Positions 17,381 to 26,472 are shown, counted from the first letter of the stretch. The stretch: DNA of 64,000 nucleotides from Phycisphaerales bacterium UBA5793 (GCA_002418285.1 DIDT01000057.1:1-64000), one strand, 5' to 3'. Numbers and translations are program-made. Notes: generated by a model not told the origin, from the letters alone.

Positions 17381-18781
17381 TTAATCTAATCGCTGGACCA
17401 CCAATTCGCTGATGGCGCATTCGCCGCGCACCACAGCCTGGATCAGCACCGTCTGTCCATGGAGACTCGGTGGCACGTAGTGGGTAATGACCGCTCGGCC
17501 ATCTTCATTCGCAATAGCGGTTCCGAGCAGTTGCGGATCGTCAATCTGCAGTGTGTTGAGTCTTGGCGAACATCCTGCGATGAACGTTCCACCGCCATGG
17601 AGGCCATAATAGAAGACCACAGTTGCACCGGGAGTGGCCCCGGAAGTGACGAACGCGTTAGAGCGACCTGCAACACCCGGGAGAGCCCGTCTCAGTTCAA
17701 TCGTCGGATGAACCGGGAAGAGGCAGAACGCCGTTCCGATCCCGTTATTCCCAAGCCGCGCGGAGGCGCTGATCTCAGATGCGTCATTGATGTCGCGGGC
17801 CCAGATCTGGATCCACACCGACTGTGGCGGAGCCAGATCGCTCAACCATCTGACACCGTGCTGCTCACTCCAGTAGAACGACTCTGGCCCTGATTGCCCG
17901 ATGACTTCATTGCGATTGTTGATGCTCAGCGCCACCATGTCACGATCGCCCCCGGGGTCCAGGTCGCGCATCTTCCCTTCATACCAGATGAAGGCGCGAC
18001 TCGAATATCGCTCCCCGGTTGCGTTGCCGACGACATAGCCGGCCTCATTGATATCGGAAGCCCAGCCGCGGCCGGTGTTGTTACTTTGGAGTGTTCCAAG
18101 ATCATGGACACCCGACTCGTCCCAGAGCACTGGTCGCCATGCACCGTACGTCGAGGAAATGGCCTGACCGACGATCAGGCCGGCAGTGTTGATGGCCAGC
18201 GGCTGGTCCGATTGGCCGGACAGGCTCGGCAGTCTTAGCGCACGACCGCGATCCCATAGAATCGCATGATATGGCGACCCCGCCGAGTACGAAACGCCGA
18301 CGATCTGACCTGAATCGTTGATGGCAGTTGCGTCTCCGTAGTCGTCGTCGAGTGTACCGAGCGCGATCATCCGCCCATCACGCCACAGAACCGGATACCG
18401 CTGCGATATGTCTTCACCCGGCTCCCTACAGGACCATCCAACCATCCAGTCATGACTGTTGATTGCAGCGGCTCCACTCCATCGACCGCCGAGCGTTCCC
18501 AGATCGTGCGCGCCGTGTTTATCCCATAAGGTCGCATGCTGTTCCTGGTTACCGCCCAGGCAGGCCGCGCCGACAAAGCGGCCGCGAAGATTGGATGCGA
18601 CTACGGATCCAGAATCACCACCGAGCGCAGGAAGGCGCACAAGTGAGAACGGGTAGCGTATCGATTCCACCTGAGCCCAAACCGTGACGGGGAAGCACAC
18701 CGCGTGGATCAACGCGCACGCAGGAATCACCATTACCGCCACCCTTCGGGGCACTCTCGGGCATCGCTGGCTGGAACTCAT
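17381..18781 (-). CDS. Secreted HAF-repeat protein (HAF-4)
   Basis: A 466-residue protein with an N-terminal signal peptide (R-R-V-A-V-M-V-I-P-A-C-A-L-I-H-A-V, cleavage near V-W-A-Q). A consensus AGGAGGT site lies about six bases before the ATG. At least five HAF repeats are recognisable by D-L-G-T-L and I-N-D-S-G-Q-I-V-G-type strings, with W-x-x-G/D positions in step. The C-terminal 95 residues are the shared beta domain (S-G-A-T-P-G ... H-G-G-G-T-F-I-A-G-C ... C-A-I-S-E-L-V-V). The domain differs from that of HAF-3 at about half of its positions, although the ispA-tail repeats beside them are 93% identical. Confidence 0.87.
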   Translation of the reverse strand: MSSSQRCPRVPRRVAVMVIPACALIHAVCFPVTVWAQVESIRYPFSLVRLPALGGDSGSVVASNLRGRFVGAACLGGNQEQHATLWDKHGAHDLGTLGGRWSGAAAINSHDWMVGWSCREPGEDISQRYPVLWRDGRMIALGTLDDDYGDATAINDSGQIVGVSYSAGSPYHAILWDRGRALRLPSLSGQSDQPLAINTAGLIVGQAISSTYGAWRPVLWDESGVHDLGTLQSNNTGRGWASDINEAGYVVGNATGERYSSRAFIWYEGKMRDLDPGGDRDMVALSINNRNEVIGQSGPESFYWSEQHGVRWLSDLAPPQSVWIQIWARDINDASEISASARLGNNGIGTAFCLFPVHPTIELRRALPGVAGRSNAFVTSGATPGATVVFYYGLHGGGTFIAGCSPRLNTLQIDDPQLLGTAIANEDGRAVITHYVPPSLHGQTVLIQAVVRGECAISELVVQRLD

Positions 18782-19092
18782 TGTGGACCTCCTGCAATAG
18801 TTGTGCTGCTATTGAAGATGGATTCAATTGGCCCCCCCCTGCGTCAAACCGTGGCTGGAGGAGCGAGTGCGTCAGGATGATCCACGGCTTGGATGGGGCG
18901 TGCCGACAAGACGGACACCATTCTGACTATGCACAATCTACCAGATCCTGATGCAAGGCACGGGGGGAAAAGCGGACCCGCGGTGGATTTGCGAGAATTC
19001 GGGGAATCCGCCGCCCGGCGAGTTTACCGCTACGCCGGGCTTGCCGCCCACGCTCTCCCACCTCTGATCTGCCTGAGCCCCAGGGGGCGCGA
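18782..19092. other. Intergenic region between M16 and HAF-4 genes
   Basis: About 310 bases without a convincing gene. It holds the strong ribosome site of HAF-4 at its left edge, a run of eight C, and a weak TTGACG hexamer on the minus strand whose -10 partner is poor. An inverted repeat with a perfect 8-bp stem (GCCCGGCG/CGCCGGGC, 19013-19040) lies about 50 bases after the M16 stop and may help end that transcript. Confidence 0.5.
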
Positions 19093-20334
19093 CTAACTGG
19101 CTCCGGCCCCCACCGGCCGCAAATGCCCGATGGTGCGCGGCTTGAACGGGAACGCTTCGTAGACGGCGCGGACATCATCGAGCGTGACGGCCTGGATCTT
19201 GGCGAGTTCTTCTTCGAGCGTTGAGTAGCGCTGGAGGTAGGTCCAGACGCGGCCGAGGCGTTTCATGCGGCCGGCGGGGCGTTCGCCGGCGATGGTCACC
19301 GAGGTCGCCGTCTTGTTGCGCAGGCGCACAAGATCATCTTCGGTTACGAGATCGAGGCACTGCGTGATCTGATCATTGACGATCTCTTCGACCTGCGTCG
19401 CGCGCTCGGGCGGGCAGGAGGCGAAGACGTAATACTCGCCGACTTTATCGCGGCCGTCGAAGCCGACCTGCGCCTCTTCGGCGATGCCGGGTTCGACCAG
19501 GGCCCAGTAGAGCAGCGAGCCTTCCTGATCGCCGAGCAGGTTGGCGAGCATCGACGCGGCGTAGCGGCGATCGTCATCGGCGGCCGGGGCCGGGGCGATC
19601 ATGAGCATGTAGTGGCGATTGGCGTTGGGGTCATCGAGGGTGAAGTGATGGTCGCCGAGACGCAGGTCGCCGTAGTGGCGTTTGGTGTCGGTGCGTTTCC
19701 ATGTGCCGCACCACTGGCCCACAGCGTCGACGGTGGCGTCGAAGTCGAGATTGCCGGCCAGTGCGAGGACGGTGTTGTCGGCGGAGTAGCGGTCGTTGAA
19801 GTAGGCGGCCATGGCATCGCGCTGGAGATTGCCGATGGTTTCGTTGGTGCCGAGCACGCGGTAGGCGAGCGGGTGGTCCTGGTAGTAGTGCTCCATGGAG
19901 GCTTCGTAGAGTCGCCAGAAGGGCATGTCGGCGTACATGGCGATTTCTTCGAGGATCACGCCGCGCTCAGTCTGGAAGTCCTCCTCGCGCAGGGCGGGTC
20001 GCATGATGTCGGCGAGCAGGTCGAGGGCGGGCGCGAGATACTCGGGCATGACGTGAGCCCAGAAGGCGGTCATCTCCTGACTGGTGAAGGCATTGTAGTT
20101 AGCGCCGAGTTCGTCGAACTCGCGATTCACGTCGTCGGCGCTGCGGCGCGGCGTGCCCTTGAACATCATGTGTTCGAGGAAGTGGCTGACACCCATGAAC
20201 TCGGCCCGCTCATCACGGCTTCCGGTGCGGACGAAGAAACCAGCCGCGGCGGTGTAGGACTGGGGATCGACCTCGGCGACGAGTCGCAGGCCGTTGGGGA
20301 GTTCAGCGGTTTTGAATTCGCAGGGCATGGGCAT
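19093..20334 (-). CDS. M16 family zinc peptidase (pitrilysin-like)
   Basis: A 413-residue soluble protein matching the usual length of single-lobe bacterial M16B peptidases. The inverted zinc motif H-F-L-E-H is at residues 51-55, and the distal glutamate is in R-G-V-I-L-E-E-I near residue 130, so the catalytic site is complete. The second domain carries the usual R/Y-type region (S-A-D-N-T-V-L-A-L-A-G-N). No signal peptide is present, suggesting a cytoplasmic processing protease. It is transcribed divergently from the dehydrogenase homologue at 20511. Confidence 0.93.
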   Translation of the reverse strand: MPMPCEFKTAELPNGLRLVAEVDPQSYTAAAGFFVRTGSRDERAEFMGVSHFLEHMMFKGTPRRSADDVNREFDELGANYNAFTSQEMTAFWAHVMPEYLAPALDLLADIMRPALREEDFQTERGVILEEIAMYADMPFWRLYEASMEHYYQDHPLAYRVLGTNETIGNLQRDAMAAYFNDRYSADNTVLALAGNLDFDATVDAVGQWCGTWKRTDTKRHYGDLRLGDHHFTLDDPNANRHYMLMIAPAPAADDDRRYAASMLANLLGDQEGSLLYWALVEPGIAEEAQVGFDGRDKVGEYYVFASCPPERATQVEEIVNDQITQCLDLVTEDDLVRLRNKTATSVTIAGERPAGRMKRLGRVWTYLQRYSTLEEELAKIQAVTLDDVRAVYEAFPFKPRTIGHLRPVGAGAS

Positions 20335-20510
20335 CTCGAATTGGTGATCGAAGGCGGTTGTTCGGACGTGCGTCTGCGGATCATACGCGGGCGCGGAAGC
20401 GGATCGCGCCGCATTCGGGCACGGGGGAATGCGAACGACGCACGAAGAGCAGAGCCTAAGATCAGGTCCATCAGACTCTGGGGGCCGCTGCCGGGCCAGC
20501 TGCTTGCACC

Positions 20511-21563
20511 ATGCCGCATACCGCCAATCTCACTGTTGCCGTGTTCAGCGAATCGTCGGGGTGGAAGCTGCCTTCGCGCCTGGTGGACCAGATTGCGGGC
20601 GTGAGTGATGCGATCCGGGTGCGAGCCGTGGACCGCCGGGCCGAATTGCTGTCACTGCTGCCTGAGACGCAGTATCTCGTGGGCTTTCCGCTGAGCGATG
20701 AGGATTTCGCGCGGCACGGCAAGTCGCTGCGATGGATCCAGCTGACCTCGACAACGCCGGACCTGCGCATCGAGTTGCCTCGATTGACCGCGTCGAGCGT
20801 ACGAATCTGCACGGCGTCGACGATCCAGGCATCGCAACGAGCCGAGCATGCGGTAATGCTGATCCTGGCGCTGGTGCGTCGGCTGAATGAAGCCTACAGC
20901 GCGCAACTCGACCACAGTTGGGCGAGCGACGACCTGTCAAACACGATTGCGGACCTCGAAGGAATGACGGTAGGAATCGTCGGCATGGGGCCGCTGGGGC
21001 GGGCGATCGCCAAGCGACTGCGGCCATTCGACGTCGAGATCATCGCGACGCTGGGCGATCTCAACAATCCATTCGGGGGAGTGGATGAGATGCTGGCGCC
21101 TGAGCGCCTTGATGAACTGCTTGGGCGCAGCGATGTTGTGGTGCTGGCCGTGCCGCCGACTTCGGTGCGTCGCATCGTGCTGAACCGGGCCATGCTGGAG
21201 AACTGCCAGAAGTCGGCGCTGCTCGTCAATGTGAGCCACAATCGGGTGTGCGACGATGTCGCACTGGTCGAGATGCTTTCGCGTCGTCGGCTGGCAGGCG
21301 CCGGGCTGGATTCGTTTGATTCAGCGCCGCTGCCCGAGAGTTCGCCGCTGTGGAGAATGACCAACGTGTTCATTACGCCGCGCGTCGCCAGCGTAAGTCC
21401 GCGCTACTGGGAACGCGCGACGAACATCGTGTGCGAGAATCTGCAGCGGCTGCTTGGCGGCCAGTCGCTCGTTGATGAATGGACGGCTGAAGAGGGCCGC
21501 GAGCAAACGAATCCACCCGAACCAGCAACATCGACGACCGCCATCGAGACTGCCGCCAAGTGA
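20511..21563 (+). CDS. D-2-hydroxyacid dehydrogenase homologue lacking catalytic residues
   Basis: A 350-residue protein with the two-domain fold of the D-isomer-specific 2-hydroxyacid dehydrogenases. The NAD-binding motif G-x-G-x-x-G is intact at 158-163 (G-M-G-P-L-G), and the family frame V-N-V ... G-A-G-L-D ... P-L-P-E-S-S-P-L-W is clear. The three catalytic positions are changed: Arg is His243 (V-N-V-S-H-N), Glu is Ala272 (D-S-F-D-S-A-P), and His is Arg291 (I-T-P-R-V-A). The enzyme is thus unlikely to catalyse the usual hydride transfer. It is followed, with a GTGA overlap, by a methyltransferase gene, so it may act as a partner or sensor; that is inference. Confidence 0.85.
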   Translation: MPHTANLTVAVFSESSGWKLPSRLVDQIAGVSDAIRVRAVDRRAELLSLLPETQYLVGFPLSDEDFARHGKSLRWIQLTSTTPDLRIELPRLTASSVRICTASTIQASQRAEHAVMLILALVRRLNEAYSAQLDHSWASDDLSNTIADLEGMTVGIVGMGPLGRAIAKRLRPFDVEIIATLGDLNNPFGGVDEMLAPERLDELLGRSDVVVLAVPPTSVRRIVLNRAMLENCQKSALLVNVSHNRVCDDVALVEMLSRRRLAGAGLDSFDSAPLPESSPLWRMTNVFITPRVASVSPRYWERATNIVCENLQRLLGGQSLVDEWTAEEGREQTNPPEPATSTTAIETAAK

Positions 21564-22390
21564 CTACCCCACGCGAGACGAATGAGTATGTGCTGGGCAC
21601 GCAGGACGCTGAACTGCTCCGACTCGGCTTCCAGCATCGGCTCTGGTCGCGACAGGCTGCGGAGGCATGGGAGGCGGCAAAGTTTTGTCCCGGCCAGCAT
21701 CTGCTGGATGTCGGCTGCGGGCCGGGATATGCGACGACGGAACTGGCGCAACTTGTCGGCGCCCAGGGGCGCGTGCTGGGGGTCGACACGTCCGAGCGCT
21801 TCATCAATCACTTGCGAACTCGCGCGGAGGCGATCGGCCTGCCGCAAGTTGAAGCACAGGTCGGCGACGTGCAGACGATGAACCTGCCTGAGGCGTCGTT
21901 TGACGGTGCATTTGTGCGCTGGGTGTTGTGCTTTGTCAGCCAGCCGGACAAGGTGATTAAGGCGGTAGCCCGCGCGCTCAAGCCTGGGAGCGCGTTCGTG
22001 CTGCAGGATTACTATTACTACCGCGGGGTGTCGATCTGTCCGACCAAGCCAGTCGTGCGAAAGGTGGTCGAGGCGGTCGATCAGAGCTGGCGTGTGCGTG
22101 GCGGCGATCCGGATGTCGGCAAGCGACTGCCCAAACTGCTCAAGCAGGCGGGATTTGACGTCTGGCGCGTTGAGCCACTCGTGCGTGCGGCCCGACCGGA
22201 CACGGCGCTGTGGCAGTGGCCAACTACGTTCTTTGTTAACTACCTGCCGGTGCTCATCGACATGGGCCTGATCACAAAGATGGATGCAGATGCCTGGAAC
22301 GAACACTGGGCGGACTGCACGGCTGACCCGGCGAGCGCCTTTCTGACGCCGCCGATGCTGAGCATCATCGCCGTGCGGCGCGACACGTAA
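21560..22390 (+). CDS. Class I SAM-dependent methyltransferase
   Basis: A 276-residue methyltransferase. Motif I is L-L-D-V-G-C-G-P-G-Y at about residues 49-58, followed by the acidic end of strand 2 (V-L-G-V-D-T) and motif III-like V-L-Q-D-Y-Y. It starts with GTG at 21560, overlapping the TGA of the preceding gene by four bases, so the two are coupled. The D-Y-Y-Y-Y run after strand 4 is unusual. The substrate is unknown; the overall layout resembles small-molecule methyltransferases. Confidence 0.85.
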   Translation: MTTPRETNEYVLGTQDAELLRLGFQHRLWSRQAAEAWEAAKFCPGQHLLDVGCGPGYATTELAQLVGAQGRVLGVDTSERFINHLRTRAEAIGLPQVEAQVGDVQTMNLPEASFDGAFVRWVLCFVSQPDKVIKAVARALKPGSAFVLQDYYYYRGVSICPTKPVVRKVVEAVDQSWRVRGGDPDVGKRLPKLLKQAGFDVWRVEPLVRAARPDTALWQWPTTFFVNYLPVLIDMGLITKMDADAWNEHWADCTADPASAFLTPPMLSIIAVRRDT

Positions 22391-22404
22391 GGGCACTGGC
22401 TGCC

Positions 22405-22860
22405 ATGGGCCACTCAAAGGGCAAACAGAAGATTCGAGTCCTCTCGCTGGCGTTGATCCGCGATGGCGATCGGGTTTTTCTGTCGCAGGGTTGCGACCCC
22501 GCAACCGGGCGCACGTTCTGGCGGCCATTGGGCGGTGGCGTGCATTTCGGCGAAACCAGTGCCGTGGCGCTTCAGCGTGAGTTTCGCGAAGAAATCGACC
22601 AGTCGATCGATATCCTCTCACCCGCGATTCTCTTTGAGAATCTTTTCATCTTCAACGGCTCCCCGGGGCATGAGATCATCCTCATGCACGAGGCTCGATT
22701 CACGGATGAGGCCATGCGGAGCGTGGAACCATTCTCATTTGCGGAGGCGGGTCCGGGGGGCTCAGCGCATGTCGTGCAATGGGTGTCGATCGATCAATTG
22801 CGAAACGGACCCGATCCACTCTTTCCTGATGGACTGCTGAACTACATCGAAAGCCACTGA
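22405..22860 (+). CDS. Nudix hydrolase
   Basis: A 151-residue protein with a complete Nudix box (G-x5-E-x7-R-E-F-x-E-E) at about residues 48-70, beginning G-G-V-H-F-G-E-T. Such enzymes hydrolyse nucleoside diphosphates linked to another group. The remainder is the usual short alpha-beta-alpha fold, with H-V-V-Q-W-V-S as the late strand. It sits 14 bases after the methyltransferase and three bases before rsmD, so it is part of a four-gene run. The substrate cannot be assigned. Confidence 0.92.
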   Translation: MGHSKGKQKIRVLSLALIRDGDRVFLSQGCDPATGRTFWRPLGGGVHFGETSAVALQREFREEIDQSIDILSPAILFENLFIFNGSPGHEIILMHEARFTDEAMRSVEPFSFAEAGPGGSAHVVQWVSIDQLRNGPDPLFPDGLLNYIESH

Positions 22861-22863
22861 ACC

Positions 22864-23445
22864 ATGCGCATTATCTCTGGAGAGTTTCGCAGTCGTCGCC
22901 TTGCTTCTCCACCGCAGAACATTCCAACGCGGCCGATTACCGATCGTGTGAAGGAAGCGGTCTTCAATCTGCTTCGCGGGCATTTCGAGGATGAAGCGGT
23001 CGTTGACTGCTTCGCCGGCGCTGGGGGAATCGGTCTGGAGGCAATCAGCCGGGGCGCAGCGCACTGCCTGTTTGTCGAACAGAGCCGGGTGTGCGCCAAG
23101 ACGCTCAAAGAGAACATCGAGTCGCTGGGCGCCGGGGATCGCAGCGAGGTCGTGATTGGCGATGCGCTGAGCCCGGCGCTGCTTGTGCGGATTCGCCGGC
23201 CGCCGCACGTGATCTTTCTCGATCCGCCGTATGCGATGACGGACGATGTCGGCCAGCGCGGGCAGATTCTCGAACAGATGGCGCGGCTTGCCACGCACAT
23301 GGACCCATCCGGTTTTCTGGTGCTGCGCACGGCCTGGCCGCTGGAGGATACGAGTTTCGTCCACTCGCGACTGCTCGGCCCCGAGACACACGAGTACAAC
23401 AGCATGGCGGTACACTTGTTCCAGCCGGCGGCGGCAGGCGTGTAA
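22864..23445 (+). CDS. rsmD: 16S rRNA (guanine966-N2)-methyltransferase RsmD
   Basis: A 193-residue protein of normal RsmD length. It opens with M-R-I-I-S-G-E-F-R-S-R-R-L and R-P-I-T-D-R-V-K-E-A-V-F-N, both diagnostic of RsmD. SAM motif I is D-C-F-A-G-A-G-G-I-G-L-E-A, and the catalytic motif D-P-P-Y is at 120-123. It modifies G966 of 16S rRNA on the 30S subunit. It begins three bases after the Nudix stop and ends convergently with apt. Confidence 0.93.
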   Translation: MRIISGEFRSRRLASPPQNIPTRPITDRVKEAVFNLLRGHFEDEAVVDCFAGAGGIGLEAISRGAAHCLFVEQSRVCAKTLKENIESLGAGDRSEVVIGDALSPALLVRIRRPPHVIFLDPPYAMTDDVGQRGQILEQMARLATHMDPSGFLVLRTAWPLEDTSFVHSRLLGPETHEYNSMAVHLFQPAAAGV

Positions 23446-23526
23446 TTCGACCAGTCCGATGCGCAAGCGAGGCGTTCGGGTGCGCCACATCCGCTCCGGC
23501 TTGGAAGGATCAGGCAGGAAGAGGTG

Positions 23527-23569
23527 AACCTCGCTGGTGCTTCGGACCGGTGGCGTGCGCTGCGAGGTT
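23527..23569. terminator. Possible bidirectional hairpin between rsmD and apt
   Basis: AACCTCGC and GCGAGGTT form a perfect 8-bp outer stem, enclosing a small inner stem around a TTCG-containing loop. It lies between two convergent genes. No clear U-run follows in either direction, so termination is only suggested by position. Confidence 0.35.
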
Positions 23570-23575
23570 TCTCGC

Positions 23576-24094
23576 CTACATCTCCATCACGGCATGCAGC
23601 AGGCTCTGATCTTCGAGCATGTTGCGACCCTTGAGATCAACGAGTTCGATGAGGACGGCAATTCCCACGATATTGCCTTCGAGGCGTTTGATGAGGTCGC
23701 ATGCGGCTTTGAGTGTGCCACCCGTGGCGAGAAGATCATCGACGAGCAGCACGCGCTCGCCGGGCTTGAGTGAATCGACGTGGACTTCGACGGTGTCCTT
23801 GCCGTATTCGAGGCCATAGGCCACCTGGTGCGTGGCCCGGGGGAGTTTGCCGGCTTTGCGAATGGGAACGAAGCCGCACGAGAGGGCCTGGGCGATGGCC
23901 GTGCCGAAGATGAAGCCGCGCGACTCGGTGCCGACCACGGCATCGATACCCTGACCTCGAAATGGGTTGGCCATGAGTTCGACGGCGAGCGCGAGTCCCC
24001 CCGGGTGGCGAAGCAGTGGCGTGATGTCTTTGAACAGAATGCCGGGGATGGGGTAATCGGGCACATCGCGAATCAGCGATTTGAGTTCCATCAT
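23576..24094 (-). CDS. apt: Adenine phosphoribosyltransferase
   Basis: A 172-residue protein of the usual Apt length. The PRPP-binding motif V-L-L-V-D-D-L-L-A-T-G-G-T is at about residues 115-127, and family signatures P-G-I-L-F-K-D-I-T-P-L-L and E-S-R-G-F-I-F-G are present. It converts adenine plus PRPP to AMP in purine salvage in the cytoplasm. The start is ATG 24094 (or the next codon), with a GGAGG site about 10 bases upstream. The frame stays open further upstream without matching the family. Confidence 0.94.
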   Translation of the reverse strand: MMELKSLIRDVPDYPIPGILFKDITPLLRHPGGLALAVELMANPFRGQGIDAVVGTESRGFIFGTAIAQALSCGFVPIRKAGKLPRATHQVAYGLEYGKDTVEVHVDSLKPGERVLLVDDLLATGGTLKAACDLIKRLEGNIVGIAVLIELVDLKGRNMLEDQSLLHAVMEM

Positions 24095-24164
24095 GTGGGC
24101 AGCCTCCGAAGCGGCAGTGTAGCCGCAACGGCCGCGTGCTGCGACGGGGAGCGCGGCCCCGTTC

Positions 24165-25880
24165 TCACTTGCGGTCTTGTGATCTCGCTTTGATTGTGCG
24201 AACCGTTTCGGCCACAGATCGAGAGCGCGGGGTCGATGCAAATGCATCCGCGATGCCACCGGCAGCATCGATCGCGGTGATGTACACCTTGACCCATGCG
24301 GCAACAGGTTTGTCGAGTATGTCGCGCGGCAGCGTTGCTTCGAATTGCCCGCCCGGCCCGAGCGGGATGGTCGTGCGCCAAAGGATTTTGTCGTTGGCGA
24401 GTACGTAGTTGTTTTCGAGTGTCGCATCGAGGACGCGACCGCCAACACCGACGGCGATCTGCAACTCGTTGCCACGCGGAATCGTTTCGCGCTGCGTTTC
24501 GATGGTGATGAGCACCTCACCCTTGATCGCAGCGGGAACGCGGCCGCTGGCGCGGGCGGTGATGGGGTCGAATGTCCAGTCGGTGATCTGGTCAGGCGGA
24601 TACGCGATGCGCGTGGCAGGATCGCCGAGCAGAGCGTACATGCCGATGTGCATGAGGCGCAATTGGGCCGGCGTACTGTTCCATTTCATCGCCAAAGCGA
24701 TCGGCTGGGCGAGGGTTTCGAGTTGACGATCGATGTCGTCGGGGCTGGCCAATTCGCGCATGGCGGCGAGGTGCGCCGCGCCGACGGTGGCGCGCCGCTG
24801 CAGGCACAACTGCTGCGTGAACGCTTTTTGCACAAGGGCATTGGCGTAGGGATGGCTGATGCGCGTCGATGCGATTACGGCGATGGGCCCGTTACGATTG
24901 AAGAGCATCATCTCGCCGAGACCCCGCCGATTGGCAGGGAGATCGACGCGCCCCGTCCAGCAGGCGACGAGCAGGGCGATGGGCATGCGATTGCCGTTAC
25001 TCGCCAAGCTCTTGAGTGAATCGATGCTGCAAATGTCATAGCGCTGATCATCCACGGTGAATCGATCGAGGCGGTCGATCTGGCCGTGACCCATGTAGTT
25101 GATCAGTAGCGCACCCTCGCTGAATCGATTGAGGACGATTTCACTGAATCGGCCGGGAGGCGCGCAGTAGGGCGAACTCGGATTGGCGTAGGTCATGCCC
25201 ACGTCGAAGTCGTAGGGCACGATCTGATCAACCATGCGAATGTAGAGACGTTCGAGCAACGTGTCGATCGGGCCAAAGCCACCCTCGCCGGCGAGGTAGG
25301 TGAGTCGGCGGCGCCACGGGCCGGATGGGGCCTGCGTTTCGTACCGCTTCACCTTGTCGAGCGCGGCGAGAGCTTCTTCCGCGGTCCGGGCGGGTACGCG
25401 GCCGAGCATGAAGTCCGGCAGGTCATCACGATCGTCGGCGAGTTGGTAGTTGAGATCGGTCGCGATGTCGGCCAGACCGTCGCGCCCGATGAGATCCGGA
25501 TCATGCTGCGGGCGATGCCACGTGGGAATCGCGGGTTGACCATTGGCATCCGCCACCGGGCCCAGCAGGAGGACGGCGAAATTGCCGCCGCGCACACCGC
25601 GATTGCAGGCGTCCGCAAAGCGCCGGCGCAACTCGGCCTGCACGACGGGGGCGATCGAGGTTGAACTCTGATCAGCCGGCGACAGTGTGGAAACGTCAAG
25701 ATCCTGCACGCTCCAGCCGGTCTGTCGGCGGTAGTCGCACCACTGGCCGGCAATGGGCGCGAGTTCCGGCGGATGGACGACGATCCAGACGCGGTCACCC
25801 TGTGCGGGGGCGGGCGCGGTGGTCGCCAGCATCCTTCCAACAGCCACAATCGCAATCAGTCGTTTCCACATGGGCCGCAT
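24165..25880 (-). CDS. Secreted gingipain-like (peptidase C25 family) protein
   Basis: A protein of about 571 residues with a signal peptide (L-I-A-I-V-A-V-G-R-M-L-A-T-T, cleavage near P-A-Q-G). The caspase-like core of C25 peptidases is recognisable: D-F-M-L-G-R-V-P-A-R, then the catalytic His in N-Y-M-G-H-G-Q and Cys in L-V-A-C-W-T-G. G-D-P-A-T-R follows near the end of the catalytic domain, and the last 120 residues are a beta-rich domain. In characterised C25 enzymes these residues cleave after Arg or Lys. The start is ATG 25880, seven bases after a TATCCT hexamer, or ATG 25871. It precedes apt on the same strand. Confidence 0.8.
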   Translation of the reverse strand: MRPMWKRLIAIVAVGRMLATTAPAPAQGDRVWIVVHPPELAPIAGQWCDYRRQTGWSVQDLDVSTLSPADQSSTSIAPVVQAELRRRFADACNRGVRGGNFAVLLLGPVADANGQPAIPTWHRPQHDPDLIGRDGLADIATDLNYQLADDRDDLPDFMLGRVPARTAEEALAALDKVKRYETQAPSGPWRRRLTYLAGEGGFGPIDTLLERLYIRMVDQIVPYDFDVGMTYANPSSPYCAPPGRFSEIVLNRFSEGALLINYMGHGQIDRLDRFTVDDQRYDICSIDSLKSLASNGNRMPIALLVACWTGRVDLPANRRGLGEMMLFNRNGPIAVIASTRISHPYANALVQKAFTQQLCLQRRATVGAAHLAAMRELASPDDIDRQLETLAQPIALAMKWNSTPAQLRLMHIGMYALLGDPATRIAYPPDQITDWTFDPITARASGRVPAAIKGEVLITIETQRETIPRGNELQIAVGVGGRVLDATLENNYVLANDKILWRTTIPLGPGGQFEATLPRDILDKPVAAWVKVYITAIDAAGGIADAFASTPRSRSVAETVRTIKARSQDRK

Positions 25881-25887
25881 TGCTCGG

Positions 25888-25893
25888 AGGATA
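25888..25893 (-). promoter_or_regulatory. Putative -10 box of C25-like gene
   Basis: On the minus strand TATCCT lies 7 bases before the ATG at 25880, with no Shine-Dalgarno. This fits a leaderless or nearly leaderless transcript. Confidence 0.4.
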
Positions 25894-26000
25894 GACCCGC
25901 ATTGGCTGGTCGAACCGTCGGTCAATCGGCGATCCCGCCACATGCGGGCCCACCTTTTTGCGGGATTGTCCAGTTCTGGAGCCGTGTGCGAGATCTGGCA

Positions 26001-26016
26001 GGGAGGGCGTCCTCCC
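26001..26016 (+). other. Small 5'-leader hairpin of the 26058 gene
   Basis: GGGAGG and CCTCCC form a 6-bp stem with a four-base loop about 40 bases before the start codon of the following gene. It could influence the mRNA leader. The evidence is the inverted repeat alone. Confidence 0.3.
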
Positions 26017-26057
26017 TTGCGACTGAAAGACCGAACACCCCAACCAGGAGTCCAAGC

Positions 26058-26453
26058 ATGATGTCTCGTCATCTCACCATTCTCGCCTTGCTGGCCCTTT
26101 GCCTGCCCCTGATCGGATTTGAGTCGAGCGCGCAGGCGCAGGATCTCGAAGTCAGCGGCACCTGCCCGGGCGAGGTAACCTTCACCATCTCCGGCTGGGA
26201 AGGTGAGGAAACGGTTGCGGTCGCCTTCTCGACGGCGCGCGGATCGCTGCGCATTCCCAACGGCTACCGCTACTGCTCAGGCACGGTCCTGGGTCTGAGC
26301 CCCCGACACATTCGCGTACTGATCAACTTCTTTACGGACGAGTTTGGTTACGCGACCTACGCGTTGGAGTTGCCGCGAGGTCTGTGCCGCGGCTACGTGC
26401 AGGCGATTTCGCTGACGAACTGCAATCTGTCCAGCGTCGTGCGACTGCCGTAA
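26058..26453 (+). CDS. Small secreted protein, stand-alone copy of HAF C-terminal-type domain
   Basis: A 131-residue protein with a clear signal peptide (L-T-I-L-A-L-L-A-L-C-L-P-L-I-G-F, cleavage near A-Q-A-Q). CCAGGAG lies seven bases before ATG 26058. The mature part is about 100 residues, begins L-E-V-S-G-T-C-P-G, and ends C-N-L-S-S-V-V-R-L-P. The pattern V-S-G-x-x-P-G at the start, I-P-x-G in the middle, G-x-A-T near residue 100 and C-x-x-S-x-x-V at the end matches the last domain of the HAF proteins in this window. Four Cys could make two disulfides. Function unknown. Confidence 0.75.
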   Translation: MMSRHLTILALLALCLPLIGFESSAQAQDLEVSGTCPGEVTFTISGWEGEETVAVAFSTARGSLRIPNGYRYCSGTVLGLSPRHIRVLINFFTDEFGYATYALELPRGLCRGYVQAISLTNCNLSSVVRLP

Positions 26454-26472
26454 GTCTCTGTTGAACAACAAC

